Shown here: one piece after another, positions 56,628-64,000 of the stretch
Numbering within the stretch: position 1 is the stretch's first letter
How the letters are laid out: every line of letters starts with the position of its first letter
Origin: Crossiella cryophila
GTDB taxonomy: Bacteria; Actinomycetota; Actinomycetes; Mycobacteriales; Pseudonocardiaceae
Reading direction: 5' to 3'
Assembly (NCBI RefSeq): GCF_014204915.1
Contig: NZ_JACHMH010000001.1
Coordinates: forward strand, 6,287,501 to 6,351,500
Length of the DNA: 64,000 nucleotides
Translations under genes and position numbers: made by a program
Notes under the pieces: generated by a model
What the model saw: the letters and a program-made list of their open reading frames with translations, nothing else
Databases searched by the model: none
What the model was told of the DNA's origin: nothing

Positions 56628-59383
56628 CCAGCACCCGCCCGCCGCGCCGTCCGGGCGATCTCGCCCGGGGCCTGGCCGCCGTTCTGCTGGTGGCCACGAT
56701 GGTGGTGGGGCTCCCGGTCGGGTTGCTGGAGTTCGGTGCCGACCCGCGCCGCCTCATGCCGGACCCATGGCCCCGTTGGGCCGAGATCGATGTGTGGCTG
56801 GAACGAACCTGGCACGCCGCCCGCTTCGCCCTGGGTGACGGCACCCTGATCCCGGGCCTGCTGCTGGCCGTGCTCTGGTTGACCTGGCTGGTCATGCTCG
56901 GCCTGGTCCTGACCGAGACCATCCACCAACTGCGCCGCGGCATCCACACCGTGCGGTCGGGGGTCGGTCCGCGGCGGTGGATCGCCGGCCTGGTCGCCGC
57001 CATCCTCATAGTCCTGCTGCCCCAGTCCGCGGTCGCCCTGCCCGCCACTGGATCGACCCCAGTGGCCACCGCCCTCCACGACCCCGAAGGCTCCGGCAGA
57101 GGGACCGTCCGCAAGGCCACGGTGTCCACTGTGGACGCTGGGCTGGCGCGGCGCCGAACAGTAGACCCGGCGGTGCGCCCGGAGTGCCCCCGGCTCACAG
57201 TCCAGCCCGGCGACACGATGGCCAGCCTGGCCCGCACCCACCTGGGCGATCCCCGCCGCCACAACGAGATCCACCGCCTCAACGCCGACCGCATCCCCAA
57301 CGCGCACGCGCTCTACCCCGGCGACGTACTCCTACTTCCACCACCAGCCTCGAACACGCCACCGGTTGGGACCCGGACCGTGACGGTCAGTGCCGGGGAG
57401 ACCGCTTCCTCGATCGCACAACGGGAGTACGGCCACCACGGCGGCTGGTGGCGGTTGTGGAACGACAACCACCACCGCCCCCAGCCTGATGGCCGATCCT
57501 GGACCGACCCCGACCAGCTCCGACCCGGCTGGCGACTCTGGATCACCCAGCCACCAACCCGACCCGGCACCCCGCCACCTCCGACGCCGCCACCACCTCC
57601 CGCCACCACGACGACTTCCCCCAGTCCAAGCCCAGCTACCGTGGCACCCACCCCGAACCCCGGCCAGCCCAGCCCTGGCGCCCCGGCCGAGACCGTGGTG
57701 AAGATGCCCTCCGGCGCGATCGTGGGGATCGGCTTCGCCCTCTCGATCGCGGTGGCCGCCACGGCACTGCGCCTGCGCCGCCGGCACCGCCGCCGCCTCA
57801 CCGGAACCCTGCAACCACCCGCACCGTCTCCGGCCATGCCGCCCACCGTCGCCCTCCTGGAACGCGCTGCCCGCCCCCACGACCCCGAGCCTGCCCCGCG
57901 CCGCAGTTGGCCGCCGCCACCAGCCGTGCTCACCGCCCACACCGACACCGGCAACGTCCGCACCCTCGACCTGGCCGATGCGGCCGGGCTCGGCCTCACC
58001 GGGGAGGGCGCCACCGCGGCCGCCCGCGCCATGGTGACGGCGATCCTGGCCACCGACACCCGCTACCCCGCCGAACTGCTCCTCGCCGGCGCTCCCGCCA
58101 CCGAATGCCTGCCCGCCCTCGCCCCGGCTGAACAACCCGGGGTGCGCTGCTTTGCCGACCTCGCCCCGGCCCTGGAAGTACTGGAAGCCGAGGTCGCCCG
58201 CCGCACCCGGCTCCACGTTGACGCTGAACTTGATGATCACCGCGGCGCCCCGGCCACCGCGGAGACCGCGGAACGCCAGTTCGATCCGGACGAAGCCGTG
58301 CCCACCCTGCTCCTCCTGACCACCCCGGAGGCTGCGAGCACGCCGCGGCTGCGCAGCGTGCTGGAGTTGGGGCGCCAGCTGGGTGTGGTCGGCCTGTTAC
58401 TGGGCTCCTGGTCCAGCAGGCTGGACATCGCCGCCGACGGCCTGATCGCCACCGCCAGCGGCGAGCACACCGCCGCCATGGTCGGCGCCCGCGCGGAAAC
58501 GCTCACCGACACCGAAGCTGCCGAAACGCTCAGCGTGGTCCTGGCCGCTCGCGGTGGCGCAGACCCCGTCGCGAGCGCCCCGGAGGCGCGAACCGAGACC
58601 GCCACTGTCGAAGCCACGGCTGCGCCCACCCGGCCCGCACCGGTGCGGCTGCAGGTCTTCGGCCCACCACGGATCACCGTGGTGGGCAAGGAGATCACCC
58701 ACGGGCTGCGCAACCTGGGCCGGGAAGTGCTGGCCTACCTGGCCACCCACCCCAGCGGCACAGGCGCGGCCGCCCTCCAGGACCAGCTCATGCCCGAGGT
58801 CGCCGCCGACACCGGGCGCGCGCAGATCCACACCGCGGTCAGCAACATCCGCACCGCCCTGCGCAAGGCCACCGGCATCGCCGAAGCGCAGTTCGTGCAC
58901 AGCCGCGGCGGCCGCTACCGCCTGGACCCGGAACTGATCGCCGTGGACGCCCATGAGCTGGCCGCGACGATCCTCCAAGCCCGCGCCGCCATCGGCGAAC
59001 AGGACCAGAGCCGCGCCCTGCGCCGGGTCCTCGACCTCGCCCGGCCCGGACCGCCCCTGGACGAAGTCGGCTACCTGTGGGCCGAGGAAATCCGCGAATC
59101 ACTCCGGCAACAGGCGTCCAACGCGCTACTCCGACTGGCCACACTTGTTCGCGAACCCGACCCGGAAACCGCAATCGATGCCTTGTCGGTGGCCATCGCC
59201 CTGGACCCGTACGCCGAATCCGTGTACCAACAACTCGTCCAGCTGCACCTCGACGTCGGCCACCGCAGCGCGGCAGTCGCCATCTACCGGCAACTGAAAG
59301 TACGACTGGCCGACATCGACACCGAACCAACCCTGGAGACGGAGGCGCTCCTTCAGCAAAAAGTCCCGTCGAGCACAGCTTGA
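56624..59383 (+). CDS. Membrane LysM-BTAD (SARP-like) protein at the Tad operon end
   Basis: This 919-residue protein has several TM helices in the first ~150 residues, then two LysM-like modules (~189-240, LTVQPGDTMASLARTHLGD; ~251-310, VTVSAGETASSIAQREYG). A Pro-rich linker and a further TM (~363-385) follow. The cytoplasmic half carries a SARP-like winged-helix domain (~672-770, VRLQVFGPPRITVVGKEI...GGRYRLDP) and a BTAD-like helical domain (~775-910). LysM parts would face the cell wall while the DNA-binding-like part faces the cytoplasm, suggesting a wall-to-gene signal transducer. It ends the Tad operon. Confidence 0.8.
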   Translation: MTSTRPPRRPGDLARGLAAVLLVATMVVGLPVGLLEFGADPRRLMPDPWPRWAEIDVWLERTWHAARFALGDGTLIPGLLLAVLWLTWLVMLGLVLTETIHQLRRGIHTVRSGVGPRRWIAGLVAAILIVLLPQSAVALPATGSTPVATALHDPEGSGRGTVRKATVSTVDAGLARRRTVDPAVRPECPRLTVQPGDTMASLARTHLGDPRRHNEIHRLNADRIPNAHALYPGDVLLLPPPASNTPPVGTRTVTVSAGETASSIAQREYGHHGGWWRLWNDNHHRPQPDGRSWTDPDQLRPGWRLWITQPPTRPGTPPPPTPPPPPATTTTSPSPSPATVAPTPNPGQPSPGAPAETVVKMPSGAIVGIGFALSIAVAATALRLRRRHRRRLTGTLQPPAPSPAMPPTVALLERAARPHDPEPAPRRSWPPPPAVLTAHTDTGNVRTLDLADAAGLGLTGEGATAAARAMVTAILATDTRYPAELLLAGAPATECLPALAPAEQPGVRCFADLAPALEVLEAEVARRTRLHVDAELDDHRGAPATAETAERQFDPDEAVPTLLLLTTPEAASTPRLRSVLELGRQLGVVGLLLGSWSSRLDIAADGLIATASGEHTAAMVGARAETLTDTEAAETLSVVLAARGGADPVASAPEARTETATVEATAAPTRPAPVRLQVFGPPRITVVGKEITHGLRNLGREVLAYLATHPSGTGAAALQDQLMPEVAADTGRAQIHTAVSNIRTALRKATGIAEAQFVHSRGGRYRLDPELIAVDAHELAATILQARAAIGEQDQSRALRRVLDLARPGPPLDEVGYLWAEEIRESLRQQASNALLRLATLVREPDPETAIDALSVAIALDPYAESVYQQLVQLHLDVGHRSAAVAIYRQLKVRLADIDTEPTLETEALLQQKVPSSTA

Positions 59384-59441
59384 GGTGACCTGCCAGAAGA
59401 TGAGACAATGAATCAGACCGTCGACACCTGCCGAACTCTGA

Positions 59442-59472
59442 GACCGTTGCCATGCATGTCGGTCGGTTTTTT
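59442..59472 (+). terminator. Rho-independent terminator after the Tad operon
   Basis: GACCG (59442-59446) pairs with CGGTC (59460-59464) across a 13-nt loop; GG and a TTTTTT tract (59467-59472) follow. It starts ~59 nt after the last Tad-locus stop codon. The stem is short, but the U-tract makes intrinsic termination plausible. Confidence 0.5.
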
Positions 59473-59527
59473 CAGGCTTAGACAGATCGAGCGGCATGGG
59501 GTCCGAGATCCCGGTTACCCACGGGAG

Positions 59528-59591
59528 CCGTCGGGGACACCGTTAGGGGCACCGGCAGGACACCGCTTTAGAACCGGTGCCCTGCCGACGG
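59528..59591 (+). other. Strong two-stem structured element of unknown function
   Basis: CCGTCGG (59528-59534)/CCGACGG (59585-59591) and GGGCACCGG (59547-59555)/CCGGTGCCC (59574-59582) nest as two perfect stems. A GGACACCG motif is repeated in the loops (from 59534 and near 59558). It could be a second terminator, an RNA regulator or a protein site. No known RNA family is recognised. Confidence 0.55.
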
Positions 59592-60141
59592 CCCGACGGT
59601 GACCGATCAATCCGCGTCTACCCAGCTCACAGGCCATTCTGTCAGCCGAGGCGACCGGCCGGACTGATAACGATAGGTCACAGGGGGGCAGGTGTTGCTG
59701 CCAGCAACTGCGCCTGACCTACACGCACTCTCATTTCCCATTGTTCGTCACTACTTTTCCCATTTCGCACAGTTCGCTCTTCCTCCTATTCTCGTGCGGG
59801 GCACTTCTCGCACTGCCCCGCACTGCTCCGCCAGCCTCGACTGATCGGTTTCTCTGACTCGCGAGACATCAATGGGTCCCGTTTGCCCGCGGGTGCGCCA
59901 CAGGCTGACGAAATGGGCGCCAGGCGACTTCGAAGATGCCCCTGATTTTCGGTTGAATGTAGGCAAACTCAGAGGGTTCCTAATGATGCCATACGCGGTG
60001 GAGAATAGCTCACAAATACACCATTGCGCTATTGAAATCACTCACCCGTCGGGCTACGGTCGAATTGTCGCCCAGGGCTTGACTGAATCCCATGGAATCC
60101 GGCCCCCGGCGTGAGCTATGTCCACCGGAAGGAGCCCGCCC
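59592..60141. other. Gene-free AT-richer spacer before the A-B-B'-A' genes
   Basis: This ~550-nt stretch holds no convincing gene; one minus-strand open frame (59751-60041) is not supported by codon pattern or homology. AT content rises at 59730-60060. The 3' end holds a promoter candidate for the downstream gene set. Confidence 0.4.
60032..60060 (+). promoter_or_regulatory. Promoter candidate for the A-B-B'-A' genes
   Basis: TTGAAA (60032-60037), a 17-nt spacer, then TACGGT (60055-60060) fits the general actinomycete vegetative promoter form. It lies ~80 nt upstream of the first start codon (60142). Only the pattern supports it. Confidence 0.35.
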
Positions 60142-60501
60142 ATGCCTCACCACCAGCCCACCCAAACCCGGCAACCCGACCTCACCCCGGTGCCCACCGG
60201 GGGCCTGCACGACCAGCTGCGCCATCAGGAGGTGCGCATCACCGAGGACGTCCTCGCGCTCATCGACTACCTCTCCCGCATCGTGAGCGGCGCCGGCGCC
60301 GGCAACTGGTTCTACGTCCACGAGAAGCTGCCCGAGCTGATCCGCAGCGCTTACAGCCTCACCGAGGCGCTGTCCACAGCAGACGGCGAGGACTTCGAGG
60401 AACCCAACGTGCGTCCCGCCATGGTCATGGCCGCGATCACCAGCCGTGCCCACTACTACCTGTTGGGCTGCGCGATCAGCCCGCCGGAAACCACCAGGTG
60501 A
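60142..60501 (+). CDS. Unrecognised protein, family A (copy 1)
   Basis: This 119-residue soluble, mainly helical protein starts at ATG 60142 with GGAAGGAG 7 nt upstream. It carries EDVLALIDYLSRI, NWFYVHEKLPELIRSAYSLTEALST and EEPNVRPAMVMAAI. These line up residue for residue with the gene at 61989, so the two are paralogues. No known domain is recognised. It is the first of four consecutive plus-strand genes; two related genes of family B separate it from its paralogue. Confidence 0.75.
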   Translation: MPHHQPTQTRQPDLTPVPTGGLHDQLRHQEVRITEDVLALIDYLSRIVSGAGAGNWFYVHEKLPELIRSAYSLTEALSTADGEDFEEPNVRPAMVMAAITSRAHYYLLGCAISPPETTR

Positions 60502-60592
60502 ACAGCACCTGGAGCGGTTGGACCCCATGGCGGCACGTGCGCGCTGGCCCACTTCCGCCACCGTCACAACCCGAACGGCAGGAGGTGTCGGC

Positions 60593-61189
60593 ATGTCCGC
60601 CCAGCACTCGCGCATCCGGCTGGTGAACGGCCCGGCCGCGAACCTCGCGGCACAGGCGGCAGTCCGGGCCGCGGCGCTCCCCCAGCGCGCCCTGTTCACC
60701 TGCCCCGCACTCGACCACGCCGCTGCGCTGTTCGCCGCCGGCCGCCGCCGGGTGTGCGCCTCGGACCGGCCGGTGGCGGTCGAGGTGGCCTCCGCCTGCC
60801 TGACCGCGACCCACACCAGGTACCGGGTAAGCAGGCTCCCCACCCAGCACGCCGCGATCGAACTCCTGAACATCCTCACCCACGCGTTGCACACCCGAGG
60901 GCTGGCCGCCCGGCGCACCGGCCTGCTCGTGGCCTTGCCGTGGTCGGTGTCCCTGCTGGCCTCCAGGCGGCGCAGCGAGGCCCTCCAGCAGCCGAGTGTG
61001 TCCCTGGAGAGCGCCTGGCAACTGGTGCTGACCCGCGCCGCCGCCCAGCCCGCGATCACCGTCATCGCCTCCTATGACACCGCCGGCGCCCACGCCGTAG
61101 CCGAGCTGGTGCACGAACTCCTCACCGGCATGTACGGCGATCCGTTCGCCCGCGGGATCCCCGAACTGACCATCCGCGGCTGGTGGTGA
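60593..61189 (+). CDS. Unrecognised protein, family B (copy 1)
   Basis: This 198-residue protein starts at ATG 60593 behind AGGAGG. Its C-terminal half (LAARRTGLLVALP, SAWQLVLTRA, PAITVIAS, AGAHAVAELVHELLTGMYGDPFAR) aligns with the gene at 61292. It has a mixed alpha/beta pattern and no signal peptide or TM helix. No known domain is recognised. It sits between the family A and B' genes in one transcription unit. Confidence 0.72.
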   Translation: MSAQHSRIRLVNGPAANLAAQAAVRAAALPQRALFTCPALDHAAALFAAGRRRVCASDRPVAVEVASACLTATHTRYRVSRLPTQHAAIELLNILTHALHTRGLAARRTGLLVALPWSVSLLASRRRSEALQQPSVSLESAWQLVLTRAAAQPAITVIASYDTAGAHAVAELVHELLTGMYGDPFARGIPELTIRGWW

Positions 61190-61291
61190 CCCGCCAGCTG
61201 TTCTCCGCGCCTGACAGCCGATGGCCGGACTCGCGCCTGCTGTACCGCACCAGCTCACTCGCCAGCACCTGTTCGAACGGGAGGGATCGCC

Positions 61292-61885
61292 ATGCCCGCA
61301 ACACCCACGACCACCGCACCCCGGGAGAGCGCCGCGCTCCGGTTCGCGGCAGGCAGAGCCGTCCTCACCGCGGCGACCCGCCTGCGGGCCCTCCTGTTCA
61401 CCCGGCTCGCGCTGGAGCGGGCCACCGCGCTGCTGGACGACCTCTACGCCGTCGGCCAGAGCTACGACGTGCAACCCTCGCGCTGGGACATGGTGACCGA
61501 CCTGGCGGGGGCGAGCCTGTCGGTGACCTGCTCCCAGTACCGCGCCTCGATCCCGCAGACCGCCGAAGCCGCGGCCGCGCTCCTCGACGCCGTCGCCGAG
61601 TCGCTGCGCGAGCACGGGGTGGCGACCCGGCGCACCGAGCTGCTGGTGCCCTTGCCCCGGCGGGAGAACAGCCCGCATTGGGGACGCACGGGCCAGGCGC
61701 GCCTGGCCCTGAGCATGACCATCGACAGCGGCTGGCAGCTTGTCCTGGAGTTGCCCAACGTCTGGCCAGGTGCTTGGCCCGAGATCACCGTGGCAGCTCC
61801 GCACGACGAGGCCGGCGCCCGCGCGGTCGCCGAACTGGCGCTGGAGATCCTCGCCGGTCGGCACGCGGATCCGTTCCTCCGCTGA
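61292..61885 (+). CDS. Unrecognised protein, family B (copy 2, B')
   Basis: This 197-residue paralogue of the gene at 60593 shares the TRRTELLVPLP...SGWQLVLEL...ITVAAPHDEAGARAVAELALEILAGRHADPFLR layout. The N-terminal halves are more different, suggesting domain-specific divergence. It starts at ATG 61292 with GGGAGG 7-8 nt upstream. No known domain is recognised. Confidence 0.72.
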   Translation: MPATPTTTAPRESAALRFAAGRAVLTAATRLRALLFTRLALERATALLDDLYAVGQSYDVQPSRWDMVTDLAGASLSVTCSQYRASIPQTAEAAAALLDAVAESLREHGVATRRTELLVPLPRRENSPHWGRTGQARLALSMTIDSGWQLVLELPNVWPGAWPEITVAAPHDEAGARAVAELALEILAGRHADPFLR

Positions 61886-61988
61886 GTCCACCCCGCGCAC
61901 ACTGACCGGCACTCCGGGCCCGAGCAGCCGACCACCAGCAACGCGATCCTGCCCAGACCTGTCCCGCTCGCAAGAAGGAGGCCACGCT

Positions 61989-62345
61989 ATGTCGCGTCGA
62001 ACCCGCGGCCACCATCCCGGCACCGGCGCCGCTCAGGAGGCCGCTGACGACATCTACCGACAGCTCCGTGGCGAGGAAGCCCGGGTGGCCGAGGACTTCG
62101 TGGAGTTGCTCGACTACCTCTCCCGCATTGAGGCGGGCATCAGCCGCGGCGACTGGACCTACACCCGCAGCAGACTGCCTGGGCTGATTCGCGCGGCTAC
62201 CAACCTCACCGAGGTGCTGTCCACACCGGACGGTGCAGAGCTGGAAGAACCCGACGCGCGCCCGGAGTTCGTGATGGCGGCCATCAGCCAGTGGTCCCAA
62301 CGCTATCGGCTCGGCCGCGCCGCCTATCCCCTGACCGCGGGCTGA
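61989..62345 (+). CDS. Unrecognised protein, family A (copy 2, A')
   Basis: This 118-residue paralogue of the gene at 60142 shares AEDFVELLDYLSRIEAG, DWTYTRSRLPGLIRAATNLTEVLST and EEPDARPEFVMAAIS. ATG 61989 has GAAGGAGG 7 nt upstream. Together with A, B and B' this gives the gene order A-B-B'-A'. No known function. Confidence 0.75.
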   Translation: MSRRTRGHHPGTGAAQEAADDIYRQLRGEEARVAEDFVELLDYLSRIEAGISRGDWTYTRSRLPGLIRAATNLTEVLSTPDGAELEEPDARPEFVMAAISQWSQRYRLGRAAYPLTAG

Positions 62346-62447
62346 ACGACCACACCCACGGCCCTCACGCGCGCTGACTGCCTTCGGGCGGCGTGGCGGC
62401 CGAAGTCTGGACAGCACTGGGCGCAGGTTGGGTGAGCCTTCCGGGCT

Positions 62448-63350
62448 TCACCCGGCTGGCGGGGCAAGGCCGTTGCCCATTGGGGTCGCGCTCGGGCGGG
62501 TCGCACCGGCGTACCGGCCAAGAGTGGCCAGTTCGGCGATCTGCACGCGCTGGCCGAAGGTCGGAGCGTGGATGACCTTGCCGTCGCCGACGTGCAGCAC
62601 CACGTGGTGGATCTTGGTTTTCGGGTTTCCGAAGAACACCAGGTCGCCCGCCAGTAGCGGCGCGCCGGGCGGTACCGGCGGTCCGGCGAAATAGTGGGTG
62701 TGCGCGGTACGCGGCAACGTGATCCCGGCGGCGTAGGCGGCGCGGGTCAGCCCGGAGCAGTCGAAGCCGCCTTCGGCCGGGCCGTCACCGCCCCACACGT
62801 ACAGCTGGCCGATCTGGGCCTTCGCGAACTCGGTGGCGCGTTGGGCCGCCGCCGAGGACGGTGCGACGGAACGGCGGTAGCTGTCAACCAGCAGTAGCCG
62901 GTGTCCTGGACAGGCCGCAGCCATGCCGAGCCGCCACCACACCGGCCAGGCCCCGCCTGACTTGGCCAAGCATCGAGGGCAAGCGCGGCTGCGCATGAAC
63001 AACGCCCACTCCCTGCGCATCAGCGGATGCATCGAGCGATCATCGGACAAGTCCAGGCCGGTGGAATCCAGCGCTGTCCCGGAAAACCTGGACAGACAGA
63101 TCCTGTTGAACACCTCAGCAGGCAACCCGGTTGCCCCGGCCAGCCCCGCTCGGGACGCCACCGCCACCCCGTAGAACCGTGGCCGCAACGTGCTGCCGCC
63201 CGAACCCACCCGACACTCCAGGCCCAGCCACCGCGCCGCGTTCCCCGTCGACGTGCCATAGCTGGCCGCTACCCGATCGACCCACGACCCGAGGAAATCG
63301 CCCGTGCCTGGGCGCGGCACCACAGCCAACCGCCGTGGCCGCAACGCCAT
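62448..63350 (-). CDS. TniQ-NlpC/P60 chimeric protein
   Basis: This ~300-residue protein (ATG 63350; a GTG at 63425 is possible) has two unrelated parts. Residues 1-157 look like the N-terminal half of TniQ: LAVVPRPGTGDFLGSWVDRVA, HPLMRREWALFMRS, the zinc-type CPRC (C124, C127) and the CPGH (C147, H150). Residues ~165-285 form an NlpC/P60 peptidase with Cys198 (GFDCSG) and His249 (IHHVVLHVG), normally a secreted wall hydrolase. No signal peptide is present, so the peptidase part may be stranded in the cytoplasm. It looks like a gene fusion made by transposition, with the TniQ half truncated at its C-terminal zinc region. Confidence 0.78.
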   Translation of the reverse strand: MALRPRRLAVVPRPGTGDFLGSWVDRVAASYGTSTGNAARWLGLECRVGSGGSTLRPRFYGVAVASRAGLAGATGLPAEVFNRICLSRFSGTALDSTGLDLSDDRSMHPLMRREWALFMRSRACPRCLAKSGGAWPVWWRLGMAAACPGHRLLLVDSYRRSVAPSSAAAQRATEFAKAQIGQLYVWGGDGPAEGGFDCSGLTRAAYAAGITLPRTAHTHYFAGPPVPPGAPLLAGDLVFFGNPKTKIHHVVLHVGDGKVIHAPTFGQRVQIAELATLGRYAGATRPSATPMGNGLAPPAG

Positions 63351-63494
63351 CAATGGAGCAATCGTTGATGTGGTGATCCGCAACCACCCGACTACCAAAC
63401 ACGATAGGAACCCGCCAACAAACACTCTAAAGAGTGAATTGGGTGCAATCCATTGCGATACGCCAGATTCGGGTCAGCGACCGCTCGACCTGGA

Positions 63495-64000
63495 TCAGCA
63501 GTCGCGGAGTGCGAACGGGATCAGGGCGAGATGAATCTCCCGTTCTGGATCGTCCTGGGCGCACATGGTGAACTCGAACTCCTCACCCCCTGACCGAGCT
63601 GCACCGCGCTTGTAGTTCGGGTGATCCTCGATCTTCCTCACGGCCTTGTCGATCACCGCAGTGACGTCCTTGTTGCGGATGAACAGGAGGATGGCGGCCT
63701 TGGTGTCCCGCCACACGAGGTACCTGAAAAGTTGATCGAGCGCCTCGTCCATGGTCTTGGGGCCTGACCACACCTTGCATTCGCCGATGAAGATGTTGCG
63801 GTCGTCGACGCGGATGAGGATGTCGGTCTTGCCTTCCCCGTTGAACAACTCGCCGGCAGCGTCGCCCTCGAACTGGGCGTTCAGGCCGACTAGGAGAAGA
63901 TCCCGGATCTGTTCTTCCTTGAGCGTGGCGGCAAGAGACGGAGTCCGTTCAAGCGCGTTGCGTTGGTTCCGCAGAACGCGCAGTGCGGCCTGGTAGTCCG
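63495..64000 (-). CDS. PD-(D/E)xK-like nuclease protein (N-terminus beyond window)
   Basis: The frame is open to the window edge on the minus strand, so the N-terminus lies beyond 64000. The visible ~168 residues contain QIRDLLLVGLNAQFEGDAAGELFNG..., then KTDILIRVDDRNIFIGECKVW. Asp and E-C-K fit the D...ExK catalytic core of restriction-type nucleases. FRYLVWRDTKAAILLFIRNK follows. No methylase is visible; it may be a restriction or phage-defence enzyme. Confidence 0.7.
   Translation of the reverse strand, partial: DYQAALRVLRNQRNALERTPSLAATLKEEQIRDLLLVGLNAQFEGDAAGELFNGEGKTDILIRVDDRNIFIGECKVWSGPKTMDEALDQLFRYLVWRDTKAAILLFIRNKDVTAVIDKAVRKIEDHPNYKRGAARSGGEEFEFTMCAQDDPEREIHLALIPFALRDC

Noticed and set aside
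59751-60041. 96-residue minus-strand open frame in the gap after the Tad locus
   Set aside because: No Shine-Dalgarno, no recognisable domain, and the codon pattern is unlike neighbouring genes.
1-64000. CRISPR array
   Set aside because: No set of equally spaced 24-40-nt direct repeats; the GTGTTGGCC units at 4715-4771 are too short and too close.

Overview
The window is very GC-rich, with GTG starts, tightly packed genes and many 4-nt ATGA/GTGA overlaps. It carries families typical of filamentous actinomycetes: an AfsR/SARP-type regulator, an F420-type LLM oxidoreductase, an actinobacterial Tad pilus locus, a MAB_1171c-type membrane protein and DUF6204. A member of the Pseudonocardiales (Saccharothrix/Crossiella/Lentzea-like) is the best guess. 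The genus is inference; no rRNA or other phylogenetic marker is present.

1-27 kb is mostly ordinary chromosomal metabolism and regulation. It holds TetR/SnoaL-like, SDR/HxlR and SDR genes, a lipoprotein, a possible small tailoring cluster (terpenoid-cyclase-like protein, carboxylesterase, P450, SARP-NB-ARC-TPR regulator), secreted proteins, a GlxA-type AraC regulator beside a cupin, a CoA-ligase fused to a SnoaL-like domain beside a LysR gene, and a Tat-exported PaoABC-like molybdenum aldehyde oxidoreductase operon. A TetR gene, deaminase/LLM pair, Lrp regulator, a VOC protein behind a probable IdeR/DtxR iron box, and a large membrane protein with a HELTH metallopeptidase motif and a vWD domain follow.

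27-47 kb is accessory in character. It opens with a tRNA-like 3' end (possible att relic), a membrane protein, a MerR pseudogene and a two-gene operon that pairs a membrane-anchored SepF-like protein with a SLATT/DUF4231 membrane protein. A nine-gene minus-strand operon (39103 to 30221) follows, most of it joined by 4-nt overlaps. It encodes a zinc-ribbon protein, a multi-TM protein, an unknown, a STAND protein with a degenerate P-loop, a STAND-TPR NTPase, an HTH protein, a mini zinc-ribbon, a GRDP-like protein and an aminoglycoside-phosphotransferase-like kinase. An XRE-TPR gene overlapping a RibD-C reductase gene diverges from it. Next is a four-gene XRE / ImmA-IrrE protease / MAB_1171c / FAD-monooxygenase operon, then a GGDEF protein and a winged-helix regulator.

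47-59.4 kb is a complete-looking Tad/Flp pilus locus: prepilin peptidase, two exported proteins, SAF-domain CpaB/RcpC, TadZ/CpaE-like ATPase, TadA/CpaF, TadB, TadC, Flp-type pilin, three TadE/TadG-like pseudopilins and a membrane LysM-BTAD protein. A large compound palindrome precedes it, and a U-tract terminator plus a second strong hairpin follow it.

59.4-64 kb has a gene-free AT-richer stretch, then four small genes arranged A-B-B'-A', where A/A' and B/B' are two unrecognised paralogous families. A TniQ-NlpC/P60 chimera and the 3' part of a PD-(D/E)xK-like nuclease gene end the window. The best candidates for undescribed systems are the A-B-B'-A' set, the SepF-like/SLATT pair, the STAND operon and the XRE/ImmA/MAB_1171c/FAD operon.
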